From JACRAR01 sp041674385 (GTDB lineage Bacteria > Pseudomonadota > Gammaproteobacteria > Burkholderiales > Rhodocyclaceae), in contig JBAYVU010000001.1 in assembly GCA_041674385.1 (NCBI GenBank), positions 124,001 to 188,000 on the forward strand: a DNA stretch of 64,000 nucleotides. The letters run 5' to 3'. The number at the start of each line of letters is the position of its first letter. Position 1 is the stretch's first letter. The notes beneath the pieces were generated by a model that was not told the DNA's origin, did not search any database, and saw only the letters and a list, made by a program, of their open reading frames with translations. Shown here in pieces: positions 9,313 through 16,606 of this stretch. Position numbers and translations under genes: made by a program.

Positions 9313-10487
9313 TGCGCACGCTGCTGTGGTTGCTGACGCTGGCTGCGCTGGCCGTCGGCTTGGCGCTGGCTGCCCGTTACAACGACGGTTATGTGCTGCT
9401 GGTGTTGCCGCCGTGGCGCGTGGATCTCTCACTGAATCTGCTGATCCTGCTGCAACTCGCCGGCTTTGCGCTGTTTTATTTGTTGCTGCGGACTGTTTTG
9501 CATACCTTACGCCTGCCGCGGGCGGTGCGCGAATACCGGGCGCGGCGGCGTCGCGAGCATGCCGAGCGGGCGCTGGGCGATGCCCTGCGCTTCGCTTTTG
9601 AAGGGCGTTACGGGCATGCCTTGAAAAGCGCCGCGACAGCCCATCACGCGGGTTACTCGCCAGCCCTGACCGCGTTGTTGGCGGCGCGCGCGGCCCACGA
9701 CCTGCGCGACGGCGAACGCGAAACCGAATGGCTGCAGCGCGCCTTGCAGAACGAAAACGACCAAAGCGCGAGCCGCAACGCGCGCCTGATGACCGAAGCC
9801 TTGCTGCATCTCGATGCGCACCGCTATGACGATGCCATCGGCACCTTGAAGCTGCTGGCCGCCGGCGGCCAGCGCCATATCGCCGCGCTGCGGCTGGCGT
9901 TGCGTGCCCATCGGGCGCTTGGCGACTGGCGGGAGGTGCTGCGTCTGGTGCGAAAACTACAGAAGTATCGCGCACTGAGCGCCGAGCAGGCCGCGCCGCT
10001 GAGGCAGCGCGCCCATCAGGAAATCCTGCGTTCGCTGAGCCTCGACGCCGGTGCGCTGCTCAACTACTGGCGCGAGATACCGGATGCGGAACGCCACGCG
10101 CCGCGCCTTGCCGGCGAGGCGGCGCGCCTGCTGATCGCGCAAGGCGACTGCCAGAATGCGCAGCGCATCGTTGAAGATGTGCTGGAGGAAGAATGGGATT
10201 CGGACCTGCTGTCGGTGTATGCGGACTGCCACGATGGCGACGTGCTCGGCCGGATTGCCCAGGCCGAGGACTGGCTCAAGCAGCACCCGCGCGACGCCCA
10301 ATTATTGTTGGCGCTGGGCCGCCTGTGCCGCCACCAGCAGTTATGGGGCAAGGCGCGCAGTTACCTGGAAGCCTCGCTGTCGATCGCCTCGACGCGTACC
10401 GCGCATATCGAGCTGGCCGAATTGCTCGACCGGCTCGAACATCCCGACGAGGCCAATCGGCATTACCGGGCGGCAGCGGAATTGTAG
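9312..10487 (+). CDS. hemY: HemY-like protein with N-terminal membrane domain and TPR-like repeats
   Basis: 391-residue inner-membrane protein with two hydrophobic segments (about residues 1-20 and 40-65) followed by helical TPR-like repeats to the C terminus (for example LLLALGRLCRHQQLWGKARS). This is the HemY of proteobacterial hemCDXY operons, not the unrelated protoporphyrinogen oxidase also called HemY. Its role is thought to be in organising or regulating haem synthesis at the membrane; no catalytic residues are seen. It starts with ATG at 9312, overlapping the hemX stop. A short coding-like segment continues in the same frame after two stop codons (see 10524-10649). Confidence 0.88.
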   Translation: MRTLLWLLTLAALAVGLALAARYNDGYVLLVLPPWRVDLSLNLLILLQLAGFALFYLLLRTVLHTLRLPRAVREYRARRRREHAERALGDALRFAFEGRYGHALKSAATAHHAGYSPALTALLAARAAHDLRDGERETEWLQRALQNENDQSASRNARLMTEALLHLDAHRYDDAIGTLKLLAAGGQRHIAALRLALRAHRALGDWREVLRLVRKLQKYRALSAEQAAPLRQRAHQEILRSLSLDAGALLNYWREIPDAERHAPRLAGEAARLLIAQGDCQNAQRIVEDVLEEEWDSDLLSVYADCHDGDVLGRIAQAEDWLKQHPRDAQLLLALGRLCRHQQLWGKARSYLEASLSIASTRTAHIELAELLDRLEHPDEANRHYRAAAEL

Positions 10488-10523
10488 GAATGGGAAGTGG
10501 TTGTCAATCATGTTGCATAAAGC

Positions 10524-10649
10524 GTGTCGCTGCCGGTCGCCAAGGCGGCGCCGCTGGAAAAGGAACTGCTCAGGGAGTTGCGCGCGATGGAGCCGGATGT
10601 ACGCGAACACTACGTGGCTCTGGCGCGTGGATTGGCCAAGGGAAAGTGA
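10524..10649 (+). pseudogene. Short coding-like segment downstream of hemY, possible gene remnant
   Basis: A 41-codon stretch opens with GTG and ends with TGA at 10647-10649. Its codons are strongly G/C at third positions, like the neighbouring genes, and encode a charged helical peptide ending in VREHYVALARGLAKGK. It lies in the same frame as hemY, separated by the hemY TAG, ten codons and a TAA. There is no ribosome site before the GTG. It could be a degraded 3' end of hemY or of a lost gene, or a chance open frame. No family is recognised. Confidence 0.3.
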
Positions 10650-10671
10650 CATAGGCGAAGTGCCCGGCCAG

Positions 10672-10706
10672 GATGTTCAACAGCGTGTTCAACGGCGTTG
10701 AACATC
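10672..10706. promoter_or_regulatory. Nested palindromic operator of the AbrB/PIN module
   Basis: Three copies of a GTTCAAC-type element are arranged so that two palindromes share one right arm. TGTTCAAC at 10686-10693 pairs with GTTGAACA at 10697-10704 over a 3-base centre, and GATGTTCAAC at 10672-10681 pairs with GTTGAACATC at 10697-10706. The element overlaps the -35 box of the promoter that follows. This is the layout expected for autorepression by the AbrB-type antitoxin alone or in complex with the PIN toxin; the binding itself is inferred. Confidence 0.6.
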
Positions 10707-10726
10707 ATGGCTGGATTGCTTATACT
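10698..10726 (+). promoter_or_regulatory. Sigma-70 promoter for the AbrB/PIN toxin-antitoxin pair
   Basis: A -35 TTGAAC at 10698-10703 and a -10 TATACT at 10721-10726 are separated by exactly 17 bases. The predicted transcript starts near 10733, leaving a leader of about 24 bases before the antitoxin ATG at 10757. The -35 lies inside the palindromic operator, so repressor binding would block polymerase. Confidence 0.65.
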
Positions 10727-10756
10727 GGTTGTGTCCCGCACCGAATCGGAGCCGCC

Positions 10757-11023
10757 ATGACCACCATGATTCTCTCAAGCAAACGCCAGGTTGTATTGCC
10801 TGCCGACCTGTGCCGGCAGGTCGCTCTTGCCCCCGGTGCCCGCGTGCAAGTGGAGCGCGCGCCGGACGGCAACGGCATCCTGGTTCGTCCGGTGGTTGCG
10901 GCCGGCAGGAAGCCGGCATCCGTTTTGTTCGAAAGACTGACCCACAAGGGCAAGCCCGTCGCCATCGAGGAGCTGCAGGGATTGGCGGCAGCAAGAAAAC
11001 TCGTCAAGGGCGGCAAACCGTGA
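10757..11023 (+). CDS. AbrB/SpoVT-type antitoxin
   Basis: 88-residue protein. The N-terminal half (TTMILSSKRQVVLPADLCRQV) is a swapped-hairpin AbrB DNA-binding domain with the usual S/G-x-K-x-Q-V-V-x-P pattern. The C-terminal tail (about residues 50-88) is basic and likely wraps the PIN toxin. The ATG at 10757 is the first start after the promoter; an upstream in-frame start would extend the protein through the operator and is rejected. The stop overlaps the toxin start by four bases (GTGA), so the two are translated together. Expected to neutralise the toxin and autorepress the operon. Confidence 0.85.
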   Translation: MTTMILSSKRQVVLPADLCRQVALAPGARVQVERAPDGNGILVRPVVAAGRKPASVLFERLTHKGKPVAIEELQGLAAARKLVKGGKP

Positions 11024-11436
11024 TTGCCCTTGACACCAATGTCCTTGCCCGCGCCATCGTCGAGGAAGCGGCGGCAGACAGCGCCACGCGCGCGCAACAG
11101 CAACGCGCAAGGGCGCTGCTGTCATCGGGCCGCGAGCTGTTTGTTCCGTTGACGGTGGTGCAGGAACTCGAATGGGTGCTGCGCAGCGTCTACGGCATGC
11201 CGGCGGAGGATGTCGCATTGCTTTTCGACGATCTGTTGGCCGTTGAGAACATCGAGGTCGACCGCGCCGCTGCGGTCAGCCAGGCGGTCGGTTGGTACCG
11301 CAACGGGCTCGATTTCTCCGATGCGCTGCATTTGGCCCAGGTCGGCCTTTGCGAAAGCCTTTCAAGCTTCGATGCCGGCTTCGTCAAGCTTGCGCGTCGC
11401 CTCCGGCTGAAGCCGCCGGTATCGGCCCCGGCGTAA
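11020..11436 (+). CDS. PIN-domain toxin (VapC-type ribonuclease)
   Basis: 138-residue PIN-domain protein, the toxin partner of the AbrB-type antitoxin with which it overlaps by four bases. The acidic metal-binding residues are visible: Asp in LDTNVLAR near the N terminus, Glu in VVQELEWVLR, and Asp residues in DFSDALHLA and SFDAGFVKLA. VapC proteins are magnesium-dependent RNases, often cutting tRNA or rRNA; the target here cannot be read from sequence. The start is GTG at 11020, which places the conserved LDTN at residues 4-7 as usual. Confidence 0.87.
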   Translation: MIALDTNVLARAIVEEAAADSATRAQQQRARALLSSGRELFVPLTVVQELEWVLRSVYGMPAEDVALLFDDLLAVENIEVDRAAAVSQAVGWYRNGLDFSDALHLAQVGLCESLSSFDAGFVKLARRLRLKPPVSAPA

Positions 11437-11516
11437 AACGCAGATCGGTTGGCGGGGAGCATAGGACGTCGTAGTCGTCTCGTTGCCGAACGGCGAGCGG
11501 AGTAAAATGATTCGCC

Positions 11517-14500
11517 ATGTCCGCCACGTCATCCCTTCCGCAATTCGTACACCTTCGGCTGCACAGCGAATATTCGATCACGGACGGCATCGTCCGCCTC
11601 GATGCCGCCGTGGCGCAGGCGGCGGCCGATGTGATGCCGGCGCTGGCGCTGACCGACCTGGCCAATTTGTTCGGCATGGTCAAGTTCTACACGGCGGCGC
11701 GCAAGGCGGGGGTCAAACCCATCGTTGGCTGCGACGTCTGGGTCGCGGACAATACCACCGACAGCGGCTCGCGCGATCCGAGCCGGGACATTTGTGCGCG
11801 CCTGCTGCTGCTGGTGAAAAATCATGGCGGCTACTTGCGCCTGTGCGAGCTGCTCACAGCCGCCTATGTCGGTTCGCGCCACCATGGCCGCGCCGAGATC
11901 AGCCGGTCTCTTCTGAGCGGCGGCGACAACAGCGGGTTGATCGCCCTGTCGGGCGGGCATTGCGGCGATGTCGGGCAACTGCTGCTGGCGGGCAAGGAGA
12001 CTCAGGCCGATGCGTGCGCGCGCGACTGGGCTGAACTGTTCCCCGGCAGTTTCTATATCGAAGTGCAGCGTTACGGCCAGGCCCAGGCCGAATCGCTGCT
12101 GTCGGCCAGCGCGGCCCTTGCCGGCCGGCTTGGATTGCCGCTGGTGGCGACTCATCCGGTGCAGTTCATGGCGGGCGACGACTTCAAGGCCCACGAGGCG
12201 CGGGTGTGCATCGCCGAAGGCTATGTGCTGGCCGACACGCGGCGACCCAAGCAGTTTACCGAGGAACAATATTTCAAGTCGCAGGCCGAAATGGCCGAGT
12301 TGTTTGCCGATCTGCCCGAAGCGCTGGCGAACTCGGTCGAGATCGCGCGGCGCTGCAACTTGAGCATCGAGCTCGGCAAGAACAAGCTGCCGCAGTTTCC
12401 GACACCGGCGGACATGACGCTCGACGATTTCCTGGCGCAGCAAGCCGCCGAAGGACTGGAAGTGCGCCTGGCGCAACGCTACCCGGACGCCGCCGCGCGG
12501 GAAGCGAAACGCCCCGAGTATCTCGAGCGCCTCGATTTCGAGATCGATACCATCCAGAAGATGGGTTATCCGGGCTACTTCCTGATCGTCGCCGACTTCA
12601 TCAACTGGGCCAAGCACAACGGTGTTCCGGTCGGTCCCGGACGCGGTTCGGGCGCCGGCTCGCTGGTCGCTTATGCGTTGGGCATTACCGATCTCGATCC
12701 GCTCGAATATGCCCTGCTGTTCGAGCGTTTCCTCAACCCGGAACGGGTATCGATGCCCGACTTCGACGTGGATTTCTGCCAGGAAGGCCGCGACCGGGTC
12801 ATCGATTACGTCAGGAACAAATATGGCGCGCACGCCGTCGCGCAAATCGCCACCTTCGGCACCATGGCGACCAAGGCGGTGATCCGCGACGTCGGACGCG
12901 TGCTCGACCTGCCGTTCAACTTCGTCGACCAGTTCGCCAAGCTGATCCCCAACGAGCTGGGTATTACCCTGGCGCAGGCGCGCGAGAAGGAGCCGGCGCT
13001 CGATGCGCGCGTCGAGCAGGAGGAAGAGCTGCGTCAGCTGTGGGAACTGGCCGAACGCCTGGAAGGCTTGACGCGCAACGTCGGCATGCATGCCGGCGGG
13101 GTGCTGATCGCGCCGGGCAAATTGACCGATTTCTGCCCGCTCTATTCGGCGCAGGGCGCGGTGAATGGCGAGACCCTGGCCACGGTGAGCCAGTTCGACA
13201 AGGACGATGTCGAGAAGGTCGGCTTGGTCAAGTTCGACTTTCTCGGCTTGCGCACGCTGACCATTCTCGACGAGGCGGTACGGCACGTGCGGCGGCTCAA
13301 TCCCGATATGGCGGAGTTTCGTCTCGAAGACATCCCGCTCGACGACAAGGCCACTTACGGCCTGTTCGCCGCCGCCAACACCACTGCGGTATTCCAGTCG
13401 GAATCGCGTTCGGCCAAGGATCTGGAACGGCGCCTCAAGGGCGACACCTTCGAGGACATCATCGCCCTGATGGCGTTGAACCGCCCCGGCCCGCTGCAAT
13501 CCGGCATGGTCGACGACTTCATCGCCCGCAAGAACGGCAAGGCCCGCGCCGAGTATTTTCATCCCGACCTGGAGCCGGTGCTGAAGCCCACCTACGGCGT
13601 CATCGTGTACCAGGAGCAGGTGATGCTGGTGGCGCAGGTCTTGGCCGGTTACACGCTGGGCGGCGCCGACCTGTTGCGGCGCGCCATGGGCAAGAAGAAG
13701 CCTGAGGAGATGGCCCTGCAGCGCACCATTTTCACTGAAGGCGCGATCAAGCGCGGCGTCGATGAAAAGCTGGCCACGCATCTGTTCGACTTGATGGAGA
13801 AGTTCGCGGAGTACGGCTTCAACAAATCGCATTCCGCCGCCTATGCGCTGGTGGCTTTCCAGACGGCATGGCTCAAGCACTATCACACGGCGGCCTTCAT
13901 GGCCGCGACCATGTCGTCGGAACTCGCCGATACCGACAAGGTGCAGCTTTTCTACCAGGACAGCATCGCCAACGACATCGTTTTTCTGCCCCCCGATATC
14001 AACGCCGGCGGAATACGCTTCGAACCGGTCGACGCCAAGACCATCCGTTACGGCCTTGGCGCCATCAAGGGTACCGGCGAAGCGGCGCTCGGCGCGATTC
14101 TCAAGGCGCGCCAGGACGATGGAAAATTCCGCCCGTTTACCGACCTGTTCGATTTCTGTTGCCGTATCGACAAGCGCACCGTCAATCGCCGCGTCATCGA
14201 GGCGCTGATTCGCGCCGGCGCCTTCGATGGGCTGGACGACCATCGCGCAAAACTGCTTGCCACGGTCGGCGTGGCGCTGGAAGTGGCGGGACAGGCCGAG
14301 CGCAACGCCACGCAGGGCGGCTTGTTCGACAGCGAAGCCACGGTCGGCGAAACGCATGCGGCACACTATGTCGATGCGGCGCGCTGGAGCGAACGCGAGA
14401 AACTATTGAACGAAAAGCAGGCGTTGGGCTTTTTCCTGTCCGGCCATCCTTATCGCTCCTATCGTTCCGAACTGGCCGCGTTCGTCAAAAAATCCCTGGT

Positions 14501-15023
14501 GCAGGTCGAGGCGCAACGGGAGCCCATGCTGCTGGCCGGCATCGTGGTGTCGACGCGGACCCAGATGACCCGGCGCGGCAAGATGGCCATCGTCATGCTG
14601 GACGACGCCACGGCCCAGCTCGAAGTTTCGGTCTTCAACGAATTGTTCGAGGCCGAGCGGCAGAAGATCCGCGAGGACGATTTGCTGCTGGTCGAGGGCA
14701 AGGTGACGCGCGACGATTTCAGCGGCGGCCTGCGCATCGTCGCCGACAAGCTGCTGACGCTGGGCGAGGCGCGCGGCCGTTTTGCCAGGGAGTTGAGCCT
14801 GTCCATGAACGGCCATTCCAACGCAGAAAAACTCCGCGCGCTGCTGGCGCCCTATCGTACTCCTGGCAACGGCGCCTGCCCGGTGCGGCTGCGCTACCAC
14901 AACGCCGAGGCCGAGGTCGAACTGGGCCTGCCGGACAATTGGCGCATCAAGCTTGACGATGCATTGCTGACCGCGTTGCACGAGTGGCTGTCGGCGGAGA
15001 ATGTCAGCGTCGTGTACTCGTGA
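11517..15023 (+). CDS. dnaE: DNA polymerase III alpha subunit
   Basis: 1168-residue replicative polymerase catalytic subunit, normal length for DnaE1. Order of domains: N-terminal PHP domain (from FVHLRLHSEYSITDG), the C-family polymerase core with catalytic aspartates 415 and 417 in MPDFDVDFC, fingers with GPGRGSGAGSLVAYALGI, a helix-hairpin-helix/beta-binding region (for example FNKSHSAAYALVAFQTAWLK) and an OB fold (about residues 995-1085, MLLAGIVVSTRTQMTRRG). It works with the clamp and proofreading subunits, which are not in the window. ATG at 11517 is the family start. It stands alone downstream of the PIN toxin. Confidence 0.97.
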   Translation: MSATSSLPQFVHLRLHSEYSITDGIVRLDAAVAQAAADVMPALALTDLANLFGMVKFYTAARKAGVKPIVGCDVWVADNTTDSGSRDPSRDICARLLLLVKNHGGYLRLCELLTAAYVGSRHHGRAEISRSLLSGGDNSGLIALSGGHCGDVGQLLLAGKETQADACARDWAELFPGSFYIEVQRYGQAQAESLLSASAALAGRLGLPLVATHPVQFMAGDDFKAHEARVCIAEGYVLADTRRPKQFTEEQYFKSQAEMAELFADLPEALANSVEIARRCNLSIELGKNKLPQFPTPADMTLDDFLAQQAAEGLEVRLAQRYPDAAAREAKRPEYLERLDFEIDTIQKMGYPGYFLIVADFINWAKHNGVPVGPGRGSGAGSLVAYALGITDLDPLEYALLFERFLNPERVSMPDFDVDFCQEGRDRVIDYVRNKYGAHAVAQIATFGTMATKAVIRDVGRVLDLPFNFVDQFAKLIPNELGITLAQAREKEPALDARVEQEEELRQLWELAERLEGLTRNVGMHAGGVLIAPGKLTDFCPLYSAQGAVNGETLATVSQFDKDDVEKVGLVKFDFLGLRTLTILDEAVRHVRRLNPDMAEFRLEDIPLDDKATYGLFAAANTTAVFQSESRSAKDLERRLKGDTFEDIIALMALNRPGPLQSGMVDDFIARKNGKARAEYFHPDLEPVLKPTYGVIVYQEQVMLVAQVLAGYTLGGADLLRRAMGKKKPEEMALQRTIFTEGAIKRGVDEKLATHLFDLMEKFAEYGFNKSHSAAYALVAFQTAWLKHYHTAAFMAATMSSELADTDKVQLFYQDSIANDIVFLPPDINAGGIRFEPVDAKTIRYGLGAIKGTGEAALGAILKARQDDGKFRPFTDLFDFCCRIDKRTVNRRVIEALIRAGAFDGLDDHRAKLLATVGVALEVAGQAERNATQGGLFDSEATVGETHAAHYVDAARWSEREKLLNEKQALGFFLSGHPYRSYRSELAAFVKKSLVQVEAQREPMLLAGIVVSTRTQMTRRGKMAIVMLDDATAQLEVSVFNELFEAERQKIREDDLLLVEGKVTRDDFSGGLRIVADKLLTLGEARGRFARELSLSMNGHSNAEKLRALLAPYRTPGNGACPVRLRYHNAEAEVELGLPDNWRIKLDDALLTALHEWLSAENVSVVYS

Positions 15024-15129
15024 CACGAGATTTCACTAATTCAGTCGCCAGGCGCGGGCATTAGACTATTCGGGTATCCGTATTCACTGGTTGATATCCA
15101 TATTGCACGCGCAGAACTCTGACAGCCGG

Positions 15130-15136
15130 GTTGGGC
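15130..15136 (-). other. attC R''-like box after the HigA gene
   Basis: On the minus strand GCCCAAC, an exact RYYYAAC integron core box, lies four bases after the HigA stop codon, the position where cassette attC sites begin. No matching GTTRRRY box or inner palindrome follows before dnaE, so at best this is a truncated site. A single 7-base match can occur by chance; it is listed because two fuller sites stand nearby in the same orientation. Confidence 0.35.
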
Positions 15137-15140
15137 TTCT

Positions 15141-15428
15141 TCACGCGACGCGCAAGACTAGGCGTTTACCGCATGCTTTGACGTACTTGCGAAGGGTTGC
15201 AATCGATGGGGAGTGCTTCCCCGTAGCCAGCGAGCGCTCAAGCCGAGCTACCGCAGGTGCTTGCGTTCCCATCCGTTCCGCTACCTGCGCCTGCGTGAGA
15301 CAGGCCTCTTGGCGCGCCTTGAGCAAGGCATCCAGCAGGATGGTCTCGTCGCGCTCAATACGTTCAACTTCAGCGCGTACGCCAGGACGGCGCATGAGTT
15401 TCTTTATCAACTGATCATGTGTTTGCAC
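15141..15428 (-). CDS. HigA-type antitoxin, XRE helix-turn-helix
   Basis: 95-residue protein with a C-terminal helix-turn-helix (about residues 40-80; LTQAQVAERMGTQAPAVARL) of the XRE/Cro type and the ending LRKYVKACGKRL typical of HigA/antitoxin components. It overlaps the 3' end of the toxin gene by 14 bases, so toxin precedes antitoxin, as in higBA systems. It probably binds the palindrome at 15755-15774 and neutralises the toxin. It lies in the AT-richer accessory stretch and would belong to a second cassette in the attC array. Confidence 0.85.
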   Translation of the reverse strand: MQTHDQLIKKLMRRPGVRAEVERIERDETILLDALLKARQEACLTQAQVAERMGTQAPAVARLERSLATGKHSPSIATLRKYVKACGKRLVLRVA

Positions 15429-15747
15429 GTTTGATCTCCTTCATTCGGGTTTCGGCAACTTCGCGTTCGCGCGTGGGCGTGCGTTCGGATTTCTTGATGA
15501 AACTGTGAAGCATGACGATGCGTTTTCCTACGAGCGCGCAGAAAAACACACGAGCTATGCCTTCTGCGCCTTTTAGCCGTAGCTCAAAGAGTCCGTCACC
15601 AAAAGCCTTGGTGTGAGGCTCCCCGATGTTCGGGCCAAGCGCAATCATCCGGCGCGTTAGCACGATGTAACGTGCTGCGAGAGTGTCGGGCAGTTCCATG
15701 ATCTGCTCCTGCACCGCTTCGCTGTAGTAATTGATCGTGTAGTCCAC
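15415..15747 (-). CDS. HigB/Gp49-like toxin, RelE superfamily (phage-derived family)
   Basis: 110-residue protein with the HigB/Gp49-like pattern: YYSEAVQEQIMELPDTLAAR, then the basic core KAFGDGLFELRLKG and the strand IARVFFCALVGKRIVMLHSFIKKSERTP. Members are ribosome-dependent or related mRNA interferases. The start is GTG at 15747; no ATG gives a better family N terminus. The promoter and operator lie immediately upstream. The family name comes from a lambdoid phage protein, but no phage genes are nearby. Toxin-antitoxin pairs with their own promoters are common passengers of chromosomal integron cassettes, which fits the flanking attC-like site. Confidence 0.85.
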   Translation of the reverse strand: MDYTINYYSEAVQEQIMELPDTLAARYIVLTRRMIALGPNIGEPHTKAFGDGLFELRLKGAEGIARVFFCALVGKRIVMLHSFIKKSERTPTREREVAETRMKEIKRANT

Positions 15748-15753
15748 GGATGA

Positions 15754-15782
15754 ACAATAACAAATATGTTATTGACACGCAA
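15754..15782 (-). promoter_or_regulatory. Promoter and palindromic operator of the HigB/HigA module
   Basis: On the minus strand a -35 TTGCGT (15782-15777) and a -10 TATTGT (15759-15754) are 17 bases apart. Between and over them lies a palindrome with 8-base arms, CAATAACA at 15755-15762 and TGTTATTG at 15767-15774, around a 4-base centre. The toxin GTG is seven bases below the -10, so the transcript would be nearly leaderless if this -10 is used. Repression by HigA is inferred from position. Confidence 0.5.
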
Positions 15783-15831
15783 GCCGTAAAGACATTAAAC
15801 AGCTTAGGCAACCGATGCTCGAATTCGAAAA

Positions 15832-15896
15832 GCTCAACGTGCTAGTCAACCGACGCACCGCTAAGCGGCTCGTCCGTGTTGAGCGGCGGGTTAGCC
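15832..15896 (-). repeat. attC-like integron recombination site downstream of the HNH gene
   Basis: Read on the minus strand, GGCTAAC (15896-15890) is followed by a 5-base spacer, an L''-like GCTCAAC, an imperfect stem around GACGAGCCGCT and AGCGGTGCGTC, an L'-like GGTTGAC, a 6-base spacer and GTTGAGC (15838-15832). The order and the 5- and 6-base spacers match canonical integron attC sites (R''-L''-L'-R'). The stop codon of the HNH gene lies inside the first box, a frequent feature of gene cassettes. The R'' box pairs perfectly with the GTTAGCC that starts the HNH cassette, as expected if the cassette once circularised. Confidence 0.65.
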
Positions 15897-16508
15897 CGCA
15901 TTTTGAGTAAGTAATTTTTTGAGCTCATCAATCGATAGCGGCGGATTCTTCCGGTGGGCCATCGCGTGGCAATTTGGGCACAGTGGACGCATGTCGATTG
16001 CCGGGTCCGAGATTCTCTCTCCGTTCGCCAAAGGCGTCAGATGATGGACGTGGATGAAGCCCTCGCCTATCGAGCCATACCGCTTTTCGAAATCTAGGTC
16101 GCACACTGCGCAGACAAAGCCATGCTTCTTGAGGCAGGTGGCCCTTGCCGCAAGATTACGCTCAAGGCGGCTTTGAATGACGTCAACGCGAGCCCCTTCG
16201 AGAGCAACAGCCTTCTCATAGGACGTTGGTGTGTTTCTAACGTCAAATTCGCCAGTGACGCGCGTGTACCCTAGAATTTTGCTGATTCCTTCTGGCACAC
16301 CGACGTCTTGACGAATACGGAGCTCGGGGCAGGAGCGATATGCGTCCTCCGTTTCGAACACCACGTATCCATCAGAATCAAGAAGCGCCCCAGGGAACCG
16401 CTTGAGTTGGTGATACCAATCTCCCGTCTTGCGATAGAGCGCATGGTTGACGTTGAGGTTCCACCGTTTGGCACGCTTTAATGCGGTATCTGAACGTATT
16501 GAGGTCAT
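15891..16508 (-). CDS. HNH endonuclease domain protein
   Basis: 205-residue protein. The C-terminal third is an HNH nuclease with paired zinc cysteines in CAVCDLDF and CPNCHAMAH, and the catalytic HVHHLTPLA. The last residues (NPPLSIDELKKLL) are usual after HNH domains of the McrA/5-methylcytosine-nuclease type. The N-terminal 120 residues are not recognised and may provide DNA specificity. Base composition is lower in G+C than the flanking housekeeping genes. ATG at 16508 lies 21 bases inside the predicted cassette boundary, and the stop is inside the downstream attC-like site, so the gene fills the cassette almost exactly. A defence role is possible but not shown. Confidence 0.8.
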   Translation of the reverse strand: MTSIRSDTALKRAKRWNLNVNHALYRKTGDWYHQLKRFPGALLDSDGYVVFETEDAYRSCPELRIRQDVGVPEGISKILGYTRVTGEFDVRNTPTSYEKAVALEGARVDVIQSRLERNLAARATCLKKHGFVCAVCDLDFEKRYGSIGEGFIHVHHLTPLANGERISDPAIDMRPLCPNCHAMAHRKNPPLSIDELKKLLTQNAG

Positions 16509-16523
16509 AGCAGAGCCATTGAT

Positions 16524-16606
16524 GGCTAACGAATAGCGTTTATCCGCCGACGAGGCGAAGTGTGGGGAGTAAGAGAGTTCATATCGGCGGATAAACCTCG
16601 TTGGAC
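16524..16606 (-). repeat. attC-like integron recombination site upstream of the HNH gene
   Basis: Read on the minus strand the 83-base element begins with GTCCAAC (16606-16600, exact RYYYAAC) and ends with GTTAGCC (16530-16524, GTTRRRY with one deviation). Inside are perfect 13-base inverted arms, GTTTATCCGCCGA and TCGGCGGATAAAC, at 16596-16584 and 16550-16538. An AACGA/TCGTT pair lies further out. The apical part is 33 unpaired bases. This would be the attC of the cassette preceding the HNH cassette. No integrase gene is in the window. Confidence 0.6.

Noticed and set aside
11529..14366. 945-codon minus-strand frame
   Set aside because: Antisense shadow of dnaE, whose catalytic motifs are intact on the plus strand.
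15141..15747. Prophage remnant suggested by the Gp49-like name of the toxin
   Set aside because: No other phage gene, integrase or att duplication is near; the toxin-antitoxin pairing and attC-like flanks explain it better.
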